Shown: positions 1 to 9,728 of the stretch, piece after piece
Layout of the letters: each line of letters starts with the position of its first letter
How positions within the stretch are numbered: position 1 is the first letter of the stretch
Assembly (NCBI GenBank): GCA_949128025.1
Contig: CASBRD010000145.1
Location: forward strand, 1 to 32,571
Reading direction: 5' to 3'
Length of the DNA: 32,571 nucleotides
Source of the DNA: Oscillatoriales cyanobacterium PMM_0008
Lineage (GTDB): Bacteria > Cyanobacteriota > Cyanobacteriia > Cyanobacteriales > Aerosakkonemataceae
Made by a program: the position numbers and the translations under genes
The notes under the pieces: generated by a model
What the model was told of the DNA's origin: nothing
The model's input: the letters and a program-made list of their open reading frames with translations, nothing else
Database searches by the model: none

Positions 1-738
1 CATAATGAAGAAGGTTGTATCCTACAGACCCTTGAGTCTATTTGTCAGTTACTAGCACAAAAGAGTATTCCTTACGAAATTTTGGTTGTCAATGATAATA
101 GTAGCGATCGCACCGAAGAGCTATTACAACAAATAAATTCTGAAAACAGTAAAGTGCGTTATATTAATAACTATTATCCCAATGGCTTTGGCTTTGCCGT
201 GCGCTGCGCCTTGGAAAATTTTCAAGGAGATGTCGTGGCTATTGTAATGGCAGATAGTTCTGACGCTCCAGAAGATCTAGTCGATTACTATTACAAGTTG
301 CAAGAAGGTTATGATTGCGTGTTTGGTTCCCGGTTTATTAAAGGTGGAAAAGTAATCGACTATCCAATTCATAAATTAATGATAAATCGGCTAGCCAACT
401 TATTTATTCAGATCTTATTTGGATTAAAATTTAATGACACAACTAATGCTTTTAAAATATACCGTCGAGAAGTAATTGAGGGAGTATCCCCGCTTTTATC
501 TCACCACTTCAACTTAACCGTAGAAATTCCTCTCAAAGCCATCGTCCGAGGTTATTCTTATACAACAATACCGATTACTTGGCGCAATCGCAAAACAGGA
601 ATTTCCAAGTTAAAAATCAAAGAAATGGGAAGCAGATACTTGTTTATTGTACTATATATTTTTTTAGAGAAATGGCTTTCTAGAGGAGACTATATACGCA
701 AGCATTCTCATAGTAAAATAGGGATAAAAACCAATTAA
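1..738 (+). CDS. Glycosyltransferase family 2, 5'-truncated
   Basis: This gene is cut by the left window edge. Its frame is open from base 1 and begins with HNEEG, the segment that normally follows the first beta strand of GT2 enzymes, so only about 5-15 residues are missing. The next motif is VVNDNSSDRT, the nucleotide-sugar binding loop, and then MADSSDAPED occupies the place of the usual DxD metal site. GSRF follows in the acceptor half. A hydrophobic stretch near the C-terminus (about FIVLYIFLEKWL) suggests membrane contact. The family includes polyprenyl-phosphate sugar synthases and polysaccharide glycosyltransferases; the specific sugar cannot be told. A TTG at 82 is not the real start because homologous sequence continues upstream. 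It is followed 29 bases later by a methyltransferase gene. Confidence 0.85.
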   Translation, partial: HNEEGCILQTLESICQLLAQKSIPYEILVVNDNSSDRTEELLQQINSENSKVRYINNYYPNGFGFAVRCALENFQGDVVAIVMADSSDAPEDLVDYYYKLQEGYDCVFGSRFIKGGKVIDYPIHKLMINRLANLFIQILFGLKFNDTTNAFKIYRREVIEGVSPLLSHHFNLTVEIPLKAIVRGYSYTTIPITWRNRKTGISKLKIKEMGSRYLFIVLYIFLEKWLSRGDYIRKHSHSKIGIKTN

Positions 739-767
739 TCTAGTAGTTACAACTATTACCTTTAACC

Positions 768-1439
768 ATGAACCAAGAAGAATACTTGAAAAAACTATAC
801 TCAAGTCGCTTTGATCCCAAACAACGAAAAGCAAAATTTATTTTGTGGAAGACTTTGACTGAAGAGTTTTTGCAAAAGTATATAGACCCAGAATCAGTTG
901 TTTTAGATATAGGGGGCGGGTATTGTGAATTCATCAATCAAGTTAAGGCTAGAGAAAAATATCTGATAGATTTAAACCCAGACTCTCAACTATTTGCGGC
1001 TCCTAACGTAACAATATTTAACGTTGATATTCTCAACATCAAGGATCAGAACATACTGGCCAAACAGTATGATACGGTTTTTGTGTCAAACTTTTTTGAA
1101 CATTTAAACAGTAAAGAAGATCTAGTGAAGGTTTTATTGTTCTGCTTCAATCACCTAAATCCCGGAGGTTCTATATTGATTATACAGCCAAACTTTAAGT
1201 ACTCAGTTAAGGAATACTATGACTTTATTGACCATCAATTACCAATTACTCATCTTTCTCTTAAAGAAGTGCTAGAGGCTATTGGTTTTGAAATTAGCGT
1301 TTTAATTCCCAGGTTTTTGCCTTTTTCAACTAAAGGTAGACCAAGTTCACCTAAACTTTTGAGATTGTATCTCAAGTTACCCTTTGTCTGGCAGTTTTTG
1401 GGTGGACAGATGTTTGTTAAAGCAACAAAATCTCTTTAG
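768..1439 (+). CDS. Class I SAM-dependent methyltransferase
   Basis: The protein has 223 residues. The SAM-binding glycine loop VLDIGGGYC lies at about residues 45-53, an acidic residue ends strand 2 (LIDLNP, about 67-71), and the SNFFEHL segment at 107-113 resembles the post-II motif of Methyltransf_11/23 enzymes. This makes it a small-molecule or sugar methyltransferase of the class I fold; the acceptor is unknown. Its place between a GT2 enzyme and a sugar epimerase suggests methylation of a nucleotide sugar or of the growing glycan (inference). The ATG start has no strong Shine-Dalgarno sequence. Its stop lies 34 bases before the next gene. Confidence 0.8.
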   Translation: MNQEEYLKKLYSSRFDPKQRKAKFILWKTLTEEFLQKYIDPESVVLDIGGGYCEFINQVKAREKYLIDLNPDSQLFAAPNVTIFNVDILNIKDQNILAKQYDTVFVSNFFEHLNSKEDLVKVLLFCFNHLNPGGSILIIQPNFKYSVKEYYDFIDHQLPITHLSLKEVLEAIGFEISVLIPRFLPFSTKGRPSSPKLLRLYLKLPFVWQFLGGQMFVKATKSL

Positions 1440-1473
1440 ATAATAAATTGATAATAATTAAGAGGAAAAGACA

Positions 1474-2547
1474 GTGAGCAGAAAAGTTTTAATTACAGGA
1501 GGAGCCGGTTTTGTAGGCAGTTTTTTAGGGTTAGGATTAGCACAGCGCTATCCAGACTGGAAAATTATCGCTTTAGATAACTTGAAGCGCCGGGGATCAG
1601 AGTTAAATTTGCCAAGACTGAAGCAGGTAGGAATTGAATTTATTCATGGTGATGTACGTAATAAAGAAGACCTCGATCCGGTAGCACTGCAACCAGATTT
1701 AATCATAGAATGTTCTGCTGAACCATCAGTTTTAGCTGGATATACCTCTCCTGGTTATGTACTGCAAACAAATTTGGTAGGAACTATTAACTGTTTGGAA
1801 TTGGCTAGGCAGACTCAGGCAGATTTTATCTTTTTGTCTACGAGTCGGGTCTATCCGATCGCGCATCTAAGTTCATTGAAATTTACCGAAATAGAAACCC
1901 GCTTTCAACTGTTGGATGGTCAATCTTTGCCGGGAGTATCGAGTCAGGGAATTTCAGAAGAATTTCCCCTAGATGGATCTAGATCACTTTATGGCGCGAC
2001 TAAGTTGGCATCAGAATTACTTATCGCTGAATATGCCGATGCCTATGGTATAATTACATTGATTAATCGCTGTGGAGTGCTAACTGGCCCTTGGCAAATG
2101 GGAAAGGTGGATCAAGGTGTATTTGCTTTATGGATGGCATTTCACTACTTTCAAAAGTCGCTCAAATATATCGGTTATGGAGGAACAGGTAAGCAAGTCA
2201 GAGACTTCCTACATATTGCAGATTTATTAGACTTAATTGATATCCAAATTCATAATTTTGATAAACTGAAAGGACAAACTTTTAATGTGGGAGGTGGAGC
2301 GGAAAATACATTGTCACTTTATGAAACAACTCAGCTTTGCGAAAAAATTACTGGAAATCAGATTACAATTACTCCAGTAGCGGAAACACGAACAGGAGAT
2401 GTACCTATTTTTATTACAGACGCTAGAAAGATTATGCAGGCTACAGGATGGAAGCCTAAAAGAAATGCTGAAACTACCTTGAGGGAAATTTACGAATGGA
2501 TTTATGAATACAAAGATGTAGTTAGTAATGTTTTTGGGGGAGGTTAA
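1474..2547 (+). CDS. NAD-dependent epimerase/dehydratase, CDP-paratose 2-epimerase-like
   Basis: This is an extended short-chain dehydrogenase of 357 residues. The NAD-binding motif GGAGFVGS lies at about residues 9-16, the LSTSRVY segment at 131-137 supplies the Ser/Thr, and SLYGATK supplies Tyr173 and Lys177 of the catalytic triad. The segment DNLKRRGSELNL after strand 2 is typical of the CDP-paratose (tyvelose) 2-epimerase group, which works at C2 of a CDP-dideoxyhexose. That assignment comes from family memory and is less certain than the fold. The start is a GTG preceded by AGAGGAAAAG, a good ribosome binding site. The 3' end runs up against the next gene, whose probable ATG lies 11 bases after the stop. 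Confidence 0.8.
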   Translation: MSRKVLITGGAGFVGSFLGLGLAQRYPDWKIIALDNLKRRGSELNLPRLKQVGIEFIHGDVRNKEDLDPVALQPDLIIECSAEPSVLAGYTSPGYVLQTNLVGTINCLELARQTQADFIFLSTSRVYPIAHLSSLKFTEIETRFQLLDGQSLPGVSSQGISEEFPLDGSRSLYGATKLASELLIAEYADAYGIITLINRCGVLTGPWQMGKVDQGVFALWMAFHYFQKSLKYIGYGGTGKQVRDFLHIADLLDLIDIQIHNFDKLKGQTFNVGGGAENTLSLYETTQLCEKITGNQITITPVAETRTGDVPIFITDARKIMQATGWKPKRNAETTLREIYEWIYEYKDVVSNVFGGG

Positions 2548-2557
2548 TTTTTTCAAT

Positions 2558-4039
2558 ATGAGTAATATGATCGCGACTAATACTTATTCTTTTAAAAAGT
2601 TTACCCTGACAGTAGCTATACCTATTGTTGCATTTTGGACGTTGGTATTTTTGTTGGGTTATCCTTTACCATCTGTAGATGATATTTTCTTTACTGGAGC
2701 AGCAATTAACTTATCTAAAGGAGGAGAATTTACCAACCCCTACTTAGAAGCATGGAACTCTGTATTGAGTAGCGGTAAGTTCTACTTTCAACCTCCTTTT
2801 CACTCGTATACTTTGGCCGGTTGGCTAAAAATTGTGGGGATTAGTACAACTAGCCTACGTCTCTTTCAATACTTATGCTATAATCTTTGTTCTCTGTCTT
2901 CTGCCCTACTTTTAAGATTTTACGGATTTCCCAGACTTACAGCACTTTGTGTAACAGTTCTTTTCGCTCTATGGCATTGTAACCCTAACCCATACTATAC
3001 TACAGGTTTTCGTCACGATGCTTTGGGAATGGCTTTTTTAGCATTAGGTTTATGGCTACTTACAAGGGATAACTGGTGGCGATACTTTCTCGGTTTTAGC
3101 TTTATTGAAAGTGCAGTGTTCACTTCACCTATTACCTCTGCTTACGGATTCTCTTTTAGTGTGGCTATCCTAGCGATAAACTTTATTGATCGAGGTGGCG
3201 TAAATAATATTCTTAGTAAGTATATTCGGCTCAGAACTTTAGCTCTGTTAGCAGCAACCGGGCTAGTCTTCACTCTATTCTTACTCTGCATCAATTTTGA
3301 GTTGAAGCCTTTTTTTTCAGACTTTCTTCTTACTGCTTCGTGGCGACAAGCTGCAACTATCAAGGGAATAATTTTGTTTTTTAGAATGATGACTCAGTAC
3401 TACGGGCCTGTTTTGAACGTACCTAGTTACATTTTATTTTTGTCAATAGCTGTCATAATTTTCTGGAAACGGCATTTCGTTCCTATACACCTGAAGATTT
3501 TATTGGTGGGTTTAACTATGGGGATGATTTTAAATATGTTACTTTATGCTTCTGCATTTTTGTTTAATTTTTTCTTCTGTTGGGTGGGGATTGTCTGTAT
3601 AGTCTCTATGAATGGGAAATCAAAATTCAGGCTATATGCAGCTATAGGGACACTTATTATTTATTTTTCCAGTCAAAGTCTAAATATTATATCTTTGGTT
3701 GAAAGAGAATATGTACCTGAATCTCGATATCGAGAGATTAAAGAGGCTGTTTTAGCTAAACCAAACAGAAAATATGCAATAGATGAAGTAGCCGCGAGGT
3801 TTGTGTTTGACTATAATTTGCCTGCCAATTCTATTGCCTGGAATTTTCTTAAACCAGCACCCGATGCCTTCCCAAACTCAGCGAAAGATAAAACACCCGA
3901 TGTTACATGGATAATTTCTAAATCTAACTTGGGACATTATGTTCCAGAGATGCTTAAAGATTACCCAAGAGTTGAATTTATAGGCCGAACATTCAACTCT
4001 CTACCAAAAAAGCCTTTTGATGTTATTGTGATTCCGTAA
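2558..4039 (+). CDS. Polytopic membrane protein, probable GT-C glycosyltransferase
   Basis: The protein has about 493 residues and roughly ten hydrophobic segments. After the first one comes SVDDIFF, an acidic motif in the position where GT-C glycosyltransferases (PMT/ArnT-like, which use polyprenyl-phosphate sugars) carry their catalytic or metal-binding acids. A soluble tail of roughly 110 residues follows the last membrane segment. No closer family is recognised. I chose the ATG at 2558 because GGGGGAGG lies upstream of it (about 2536-2543). An in-frame ATG at 2528 would overlap the epimerase gene by 20 bases and precede that signal. The context suggests sugar transfer on the outer face of the membrane, but this is inferred from topology. 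Confidence 0.65.
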   Translation: MSNMIATNTYSFKKFTLTVAIPIVAFWTLVFLLGYPLPSVDDIFFTGAAINLSKGGEFTNPYLEAWNSVLSSGKFYFQPPFHSYTLAGWLKIVGISTTSLRLFQYLCYNLCSLSSALLLRFYGFPRLTALCVTVLFALWHCNPNPYYTTGFRHDALGMAFLALGLWLLTRDNWWRYFLGFSFIESAVFTSPITSAYGFSFSVAILAINFIDRGGVNNILSKYIRLRTLALLAATGLVFTLFLLCINFELKPFFSDFLLTASWRQAATIKGIILFFRMMTQYYGPVLNVPSYILFLSIAVIIFWKRHFVPIHLKILLVGLTMGMILNMLLYASAFLFNFFFCWVGIVCIVSMNGKSKFRLYAAIGTLIIYFSSQSLNIISLVEREYVPESRYREIKEAVLAKPNRKYAIDEVAARFVFDYNLPANSIAWNFLKPAPDAFPNSAKDKTPDVTWIISKSNLGHYVPEMLKDYPRVEFIGRTFNSLPKKPFDVIVIP

Positions 4040-4105
4040 GATTAGCCAACAGTCCTATGGTAAAAATTTTAATACTATAGGCAGCTTCTAAAAATTGTGA
4101 GTATA

Positions 4106-5191
4106 ATGCAATTAATCTCTATTGTTTCCGGTCTTCCCCCTATGATCGATGGTGTAGGAGATTATGCCTTCAATATAGCTCGCCAACTCCGCAAGGACTT
4201 CGCCATAAATACTGATTTTATAGTGGGCAATCCCAATTGGGTAGGGGAATCTGAAATCGAAGGATTTTCAGTTAGCAAGGTGAGCGTGCGTTCTGTCGCT
4301 AACCTGTTATCCCTGCTGAATTGTAATGATCATCCATCTACCATTCTGTTACACTACGTTTGCTACGGTTATGCCTTACGCGGCTGTCCTTTTTGGTTAA
4401 TAGATGGCTTACAACAGTGGCGAAGTGCCAGCAGAATTCGCTCTCTGGTAACTATGTTCCACGAAACTTATGCCTTTGGCCCACCTTGGACGAGTGCTTT
4501 TTGGTTATCGCCGGTGCAAAAAAACCTGCTAGCTCGTTTGGCTCGACTGAGTGATCGTTGTCTCACAAGTAAAGAAGGCTATGCTAAAATTATCAGTAAA
4601 TTAAGTTCGGGCAAACAAACGCAAATCCATGCAATACCAGTCTTTTCCACTATTGGAGAGCCAGAACAACCGTCACCACTTGCAGAGCGTCCCCGACGTC
4701 TAGTAGTGTTTGGGGCAGTTCCCACTAGGCAAAGAGTCTATCAAAGATCCTTAGCAGCGTTGGCGCGTACTTGCCAAGAGCTATTAATTGAAGAAATAGT
4801 GGATATTGGGCCAGCCACCGAACTGGAGATTTCCCAAATCAATGGTGTACCAGTTATAGCAATGGGGGAGAGAGGAACAGCAGAGGTTAGTACGATTCTA
4901 TTAAGTTCTATCGTGGGTTTTTTTGATTATCATACGGAGTACCTGGCTAAATCAACTATCTTTGCTGCCTACTGCGCCCATAGGCTAATTCCTGTAGGTA
5001 CATTCTATAGTGATTTCCAGGAGGATGGCCTGCAAGCAGGGAAACATTATTGGCTAGCAGATCGTACCATAGAAAGTCTGAGTTTAGCCGCAGGACAAGT
5101 GATCGCAGATAATGCCTACACTTGGTATCAAAGCCATAATTTATCCAGCCAAGCTAAAGTATTTGCTACACAATTAACAGGCAAGTGCTAG
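4106..5191 (+). CDS. GT-B fold glycosyltransferase-like protein
   Basis: The protein has about 361 residues. The N-terminal strand and glycine-rich turn (LISIVSGLPPMIDGVGDYAF) are typical of GT4-type enzymes, as is a MFHETY segment near one third of the length. The C-terminal half is divergent: the ExxxxxxxE signature of GT4 retaining enzymes is not visible, and MGERGTAEVS stands roughly where it would be expected. It is therefore a distant GT-B protein, and donor and acceptor are unknown. A GTG nine bases upstream (4097) is an equally possible start; neither start has a clear ribosome binding site. The following methyltransferase begins 30 bases after the stop. Confidence 0.6.
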   Translation: MQLISIVSGLPPMIDGVGDYAFNIARQLRKDFAINTDFIVGNPNWVGESEIEGFSVSKVSVRSVANLLSLLNCNDHPSTILLHYVCYGYALRGCPFWLIDGLQQWRSASRIRSLVTMFHETYAFGPPWTSAFWLSPVQKNLLARLARLSDRCLTSKEGYAKIISKLSSGKQTQIHAIPVFSTIGEPEQPSPLAERPRRLVVFGAVPTRQRVYQRSLAALARTCQELLIEEIVDIGPATELEISQINGVPVIAMGERGTAEVSTILLSSIVGFFDYHTEYLAKSTIFAAYCAHRLIPVGTFYSDFQEDGLQAGKHYWLADRTIESLSLAAGQVIADNAYTWYQSHNLSSQAKVFATQLTGKC

Positions 5192-5221
5192 GTTTTTAAC
5201 TTCTTTCTAGAAAGAGAACAA

Positions 5222-5884
5222 ATGCCAGAAAGCCAACTAATTGAACGTACAATAGAAGGACTGCACGAGTCGCTTATACACAAACTTCCCGATATCAGCT
5301 ACGATACACCAGTTTTGGATATTGGCTGTGGTACAGGTGCTTGGTTAGAACGTTTGGCAAATGCAGGATTTACTAACTTATACGGAATAGATAAGTACGC
5401 CGAACAAATTGGGACTAAAAAAGCCACTTGTTGGGCGGCTGACATAGACTGGGATAATGATTTGGGTTTGGGCGATCGAAAATTTGGATTAATCACAGCA
5501 ATAGAAGTAGTAGAACATTTAGAAAATCCCGGACGACTTTATCATTATGTATCAAAATATTTGGACGACGGGGGATATTTCTTGATGACTACTCCCAATA
5601 TTCACTCAGTTGATTGTAGGCTGAAATTCCTAATAACCGGAAGACTGAAATCCTTTGATTACAAAGGCGATCCAACTCATATTTCTCCTGTATTGCTAAG
5701 TTGCATGGAAAGAGTGCTGCCAAGACATTCACTCCAAATTGTCAAAAAAGGGGGATATCCTGAGAAAGGATCGTTGGTTTCTCGCCCTTCTACAAAAATG
5801 ATAGCTGCTCTTTTCAAAACTATATTTAAGGAGGAATACTATGGCGATACATTATGCTTATTGCTCCAACATAAAAAAGGATAG
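5222..5884 (+). CDS. Class I SAM-dependent methyltransferase
   Basis: The protein has 220 residues with a textbook class I layout. Motif I is VLDIGCGTG at residues 31-39, GIDKY ends strand 2 with the ribose-binding acid, AIEVVEHLENP occupies about 93-103, and LMTTPN follows at 121-126. The family (Methyltransf_11/23) includes O- and C-methyltransferases acting on sugars, quinones and lipids. The position between two GT-B genes argues for glycan or nucleotide-sugar methylation (inference). The upstream AGAGAA is a modest ribosome binding site. Confidence 0.8.
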   Translation: MPESQLIERTIEGLHESLIHKLPDISYDTPVLDIGCGTGAWLERLANAGFTNLYGIDKYAEQIGTKKATCWAADIDWDNDLGLGDRKFGLITAIEVVEHLENPGRLYHYVSKYLDDGGYFLMTTPNIHSVDCRLKFLITGRLKSFDYKGDPTHISPVLLSCMERVLPRHSLQIVKKGGYPEKGSLVSRPSTKMIAALFKTIFKEEYYGDTLCLLLQHKKG

Positions 5885-5933
5885 AAGAGCGAGTTTCATA
5901 TAAATAGGATTTATAGATTGTTGAGGAAAGTCA

Positions 5934-7070
5934 ATGAATAAAATCGTACTATTTACAAGCTTTGCTCCAAATATAGGTGGCGGAGCAGTCAACATAAATA
6001 GCATAATTCCATATTTCAAAGAAGTTGATGTAGAGTGGCTTTATTTACACGATAAAGACCTAAAAATTGAGGGTTGCATTCACATAGGAACCCCTTTAAC
6101 GGGTGGAACATTATGGAAAGACTTAAAAAATTCTCTATTCTTATGGTTGGGCATAAAAACCAAAAACTCTCAAAGAATATTAGCTAATATTTTAGCTAGA
6201 AAAGCTAATGTTTACTGGATTGTAGGACTTAACGAAGCAATCCCGATCGCTCGCGAACTAACTATTAGAACCAGTACACCCATACATTTTACAATTCAAG
6301 ATGATGTCCCTTATGGTGTATTTGCCAGATCTCGTCGTTATCAATGGCTTTCGGGAATAGCACAAAAGTGCTTGGTAGAAGTAATGCGCCGCATCAGCAG
6401 CCTAGACGTAACAAGCGACGGTATGCGCGATTACTATCAAAAAACATTAGGTAAGGATGGAATTGTCATTCATCCTTACGTTCCTTGTTTGCCAACATTT
6501 GAACCAATATCTTTAGATGCCAATAATTTAACTGTTGGGCATATCGGCACTATTTATTCTTTGCCAGAATTCCGTTTATTTTGTCAAGCGTTACAGGAAT
6601 ATGCTAAAGTAAAAGGATTAAATGCTCAACTAATTACGATCGGCTTGGCTCGAAAATACGCAACTATTATCGAGGAGTTTCCCGAACTAATTCATGATAT
6701 TCCGCAGCTAACAGAAGCCGAAGCTATTAAGCATCTGTATAGGTGTAATTTTTTGTATGCAATGTATCCTTTTAATCAAGCCTCAGCCATCTTCCGGCAG
6801 ACAAGCTTACCAACAAAGTTAACTACATACATACAAGCTCAAAGACCTATATTTGCCCATACACCAGCAGGCAGTTCTTTAGCCGCAGTTATCACAGAAT
6901 ATAAACTAGGCTTGATATGTGATCGCTTAAACATATCTGACTTGATGGCAGCTATTGAACAGCTTTTTAAATATGATTTAAGTCCAAACTGTTTTGAAAA
7001 TGCTCGTACTGCTTTATATGGATATGATAATGTAACAAAACTAGAAAAGTGCCTTAAGCAAAGTCTATAG
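5934..7070 (+). CDS. GT-B fold glycosyltransferase (GT4-like)
   Basis: The protein has 378 residues. It begins with a short strand and glycine loop (VLFTSFAPNIGGGAV), and the second half starts with the GHIGTIYSLPEF strand-loop typical of the donor-binding domain of GT4 enzymes. LPTKLTTYIQAQRPIF resembles the PSKL-Y-A-G-P segment found in WbuB-like GT4 proteins, where the second acid of the usual ExxxxxxxE motif is replaced. AGGAAA lies seven bases before the ATG, so the start is well supported. It is followed 17 bases later by the O-antigen ligase-like gene, which suggests co-transcription. The sugar specificity is unknown. Confidence 0.7.
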   Translation: MNKIVLFTSFAPNIGGGAVNINSIIPYFKEVDVEWLYLHDKDLKIEGCIHIGTPLTGGTLWKDLKNSLFLWLGIKTKNSQRILANILARKANVYWIVGLNEAIPIARELTIRTSTPIHFTIQDDVPYGVFARSRRYQWLSGIAQKCLVEVMRRISSLDVTSDGMRDYYQKTLGKDGIVIHPYVPCLPTFEPISLDANNLTVGHIGTIYSLPEFRLFCQALQEYAKVKGLNAQLITIGLARKYATIIEEFPELIHDIPQLTEAEAIKHLYRCNFLYAMYPFNQASAIFRQTSLPTKLTTYIQAQRPIFAHTPAGSSLAAVITEYKLGLICDRLNISDLMAAIEQLFKYDLSPNCFENARTALYGYDNVTKLEKCLKQSL

Positions 7071-7087
7071 GTTGAGAGGGAGATTCA

Positions 7088-8509
7088 GTGAAGCTACTAA
7101 TTGGTGGAATAGCTATTTTAGTTATACTATATCTTTCATTTTTCTACTGGAAAAGCGCTATTAAAACAGTATTGTTACTTGTCGTAATTGAAGGAGCATT
7201 GAGAAAATGGGTCTTGCCACAAGCAAGCGAATTAATTTATTTTTTGAAAGATTTCGTACTTTTGGGTGCTTATATTCGATACTATGGAACATTGGTTTTT
7301 CAAAAAAAGCTGGCGATTAAAAATAACTTCATTAATGTGATGTGTTTCCTGGCGGCAGGATGGTGCATATTTCAAGCTTTCAATCCAAGTTTGGGTTCGC
7401 CTATAGTCGGTATATTTGGATTAAAAGCCTACTTATTTTATACCCCATTAATGTGGATATTGACAGATGTATTTGAATCAGAATGGGAACTATATCAGTT
7501 TTTGCGATCGCACCTGTTGTTAATAATTCCAGTCGGAATTATCGGGGCAGTTCAATTTTTTAGTCCTCCTAGTAGCCCTATTAATTCCTATGCTCCCGGA
7601 CTAGAGGCAATCGGAGGAGTAGCCACATTTTCCAAATTTGCTCGGATTACAGGAACTTTTCCCTACATAAACAATTACGCATTATACCTGATTGTATGTT
7701 TTGGTTTATTGATAACTTTTCTTTCAATTAACCAGTCACGCTGGTGGAAGTTAGCCACTATAGGCGAAATTTTCATGGTAGTTATTAACCTAGCTATGAC
7801 TGGTTCTCGCAATCCTGTTATTAGTTCAGCATTATTTTTATGCTGTTATTTAGGTGCTAATTTTCTGACCAATCCTGCCAGAGGATTGCGTTATATTCGG
7901 CAATTTTTACCAATAGCTATTGTGCTTGCTATAGCTGCCTTGATATGGTTTCGACCAGCCATAGACGCCTTTTCAAATCGCGCCAGTTCTAATAATGACG
8001 TATCCCATCGCATTGAAAACAGTTTTACTGAGCCTTTACGCTTTTTTCAATATAAAGACCTTGATGGCTATGGCACTGGAGCAACACATGGAGCAACTCA
8101 ACAACTTCGTAACACACTTGGTTTACCACCAGGAGAGCCTATTGCCACAGGTTTTGAAGGAGAAATGGGTAGAATAGCCTTGGATCTAGGGCCTATAGGC
8201 TTTACTTTATGGTATGGATTTCGAGTTAGTATGATAATTGCCCTTTGGCAAGTTTTCTGGAAATTGCAAAAACCCTTCTTAAAGAATTTAGCAATCGCTG
8301 CTTGTCTAATCCAAGCTATCCAAATAGTAGGACAAGTTGTTACTCTCCATACCTTCTCAGTTTATTACTGGTTCCTCAGTAGCTTCATCTTTTTATTGCC
8401 TCGACTAGAACAAATGGCAAATTGGCAACAACAATTACAATGGTGGCAGATCAATGTCCAATCCACATATCACCCTAATTCATCCGATGGGCAATCCGAA
8501 TTCCCGTGA
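7088..8509 (+). CDS. O-antigen ligase/polymerase-like membrane protein
   Basis: The protein has 473 residues and around ten to twelve hydrophobic segments, with one long hydrophilic loop of roughly 75 residues in the last third (about residues 293-370, containing the RIENS and GTGATHGATQ segments). This layout matches Wzy polymerases and WaaL ligases, which join lipid-linked glycan units at the periplasmic face. The family is defined more by topology than by sequence, so polymerase and ligase cannot be separated here. The GTG start has GAGGGAG just upstream. The 3' end overlaps the next gene by 56 bases. Confidence 0.75.
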   Translation: MKLLIGGIAILVILYLSFFYWKSAIKTVLLLVVIEGALRKWVLPQASELIYFLKDFVLLGAYIRYYGTLVFQKKLAIKNNFINVMCFLAAGWCIFQAFNPSLGSPIVGIFGLKAYLFYTPLMWILTDVFESEWELYQFLRSHLLLIIPVGIIGAVQFFSPPSSPINSYAPGLEAIGGVATFSKFARITGTFPYINNYALYLIVCFGLLITFLSINQSRWWKLATIGEIFMVVINLAMTGSRNPVISSALFLCCYLGANFLTNPARGLRYIRQFLPIAIVLAIAALIWFRPAIDAFSNRASSNNDVSHRIENSFTEPLRFFQYKDLDGYGTGATHGATQQLRNTLGLPPGEPIATGFEGEMGRIALDLGPIGFTLWYGFRVSMIIALWQVFWKLQKPFLKNLAIAACLIQAIQIVGQVVTLHTFSVYYWFLSSFIFLLPRLEQMANWQQQLQWWQINVQSTYHPNSSDGQSEFP

Positions 8510-9728
8510 AGCTGCACTGGCTTTATGGGAGACTGGTTTACTCTACGAAATAATTACGACAATTGCCTACAATCCTAAAGGATGGGTGTCGCGCTACTTA
8601 AATTTACTGCCAAATCCAATTAAAAAACGAGTTGCTGATGAACTCGGACGCCGGACATGGATTGCCCCAAATGGTGTTTTTATTCGCAGTCATCCTTGGC
8701 AAGAAGCGATGCGAATAGCTTTAATCCGAACGGGATTAAACAAACGTTTAGGCTTTAGTTTACAACAAACTGTAGACTGGATTTATGCTGGGATCGATCG
8801 CCATGTCTCCCAGCATCATCTACAAGGTTTAGATGCCGTTTATGCTTATGAAGATGGAGCATCTGCCACATTTCAAGCTGCTAAACAGCAAGGGATTCTC
8901 TGCTTATACGATTTGCCTATTCTTTTTTATCGCATGAGTCGCGATATTCAAACTCAAGAAGCTAACCGCTTTCCAGAATTTGCCTCAGCGTTACAAGCAG
9001 CTAAAGAACCAGCTTGGAAAATTGAGCGAAAAGAACAGGAAATTCAGCTAGCAGACCACATTTTTGTAGCCTCATCATTTGTGAAAAATTCATTGCTGGA
9101 AGCAGGCATTAAAACCGAAAAAATTAGTGTAATTCCCTTTGGCGCACCTATTGATTATTTTACACCAAAACCTCATCAAGATAACCTATTTCGTGCTTTG
9201 TTTGTTGGTCGTATTGGGCCTCGTAAAGGCGTCCATTACTTATTGTCAGCATGGCAGGAATTGAAGTTACCAGAAGCAGAATTACTCCTGGTAGGACTTA
9301 ATGAATTTCCAGAGGGTTATTTAGAGCAATATAAACATGGTGTTAGGTATGTTTCCTCTGTTCCTCATACCTCATTAAACGATTACTATACCAGTGCGAA
9401 AGTTTTTGTTTTGCCAACTTTGGTCGAAGGACTTCCTCTCGTAGTATTAGAAGCAATGGCTTGCGGTATTCCCATTATTACTACGCCCAACTCAGGTGTG
9501 ACTGATATTATCACTAATGGGGTTGAGGGTTTAATCGTACCTGTTCGCGATGTAGAAGGGCTAAAGGAAAAACTTGAATGGTGTTATTGTCATCCTTTAG
9601 AATTAGCGGAAATGGGAAAAGCTGCTCGTCATAAAGCCGAACAGTTAACCTGGAATTTATATCGCCAAAAACTAGCGAATCGGGTTAAGGAAATTTTAGG
9701 TCATGGCAAAAATAGTCCATTAGTATAA
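8454..9728 (+). CDS. Glycosyltransferase family 4
   Basis: The protein has 424 residues. The donor domain opens with LFVGRIGPRKG (about 249-259), and the GT4 signature ExxxxxxxE is E325 and E333 within VEGLPLVVLEAMACGIP. These are retaining enzymes that use nucleotide sugars on the cytoplasmic face. I placed the start inside the previous gene because the residues encoded there (HITLIHP) form the first Rossmann strand; the next ATG at 8487 would remove it. The resulting 56-base overlap is larger than usual and suggests translational coupling. The 3' end overlaps by 28 bases, tail to tail, with the FkbM gene on the other strand. Confidence 0.88.
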   Translation: MSNPHITLIHPMGNPNSREAALALWETGLLYEIITTIAYNPKGWVSRYLNLLPNPIKKRVADELGRRTWIAPNGVFIRSHPWQEAMRIALIRTGLNKRLGFSLQQTVDWIYAGIDRHVSQHHLQGLDAVYAYEDGASATFQAAKQQGILCLYDLPILFYRMSRDIQTQEANRFPEFASALQAAKEPAWKIERKEQEIQLADHIFVASSFVKNSLLEAGIKTEKISVIPFGAPIDYFTPKPHQDNLFRALFVGRIGPRKGVHYLLSAWQELKLPEAELLLVGLNEFPEGYLEQYKHGVRYVSSVPHTSLNDYYTSAKVFVLPTLVEGLPLVVLEAMACGIPIITTPNSGVTDIITNGVEGLIVPVRDVEGLKEKLEWCYCHPLELAEMGKAARHKAEQLTWNLYRQKLANRVKEILGHGKNSPLV

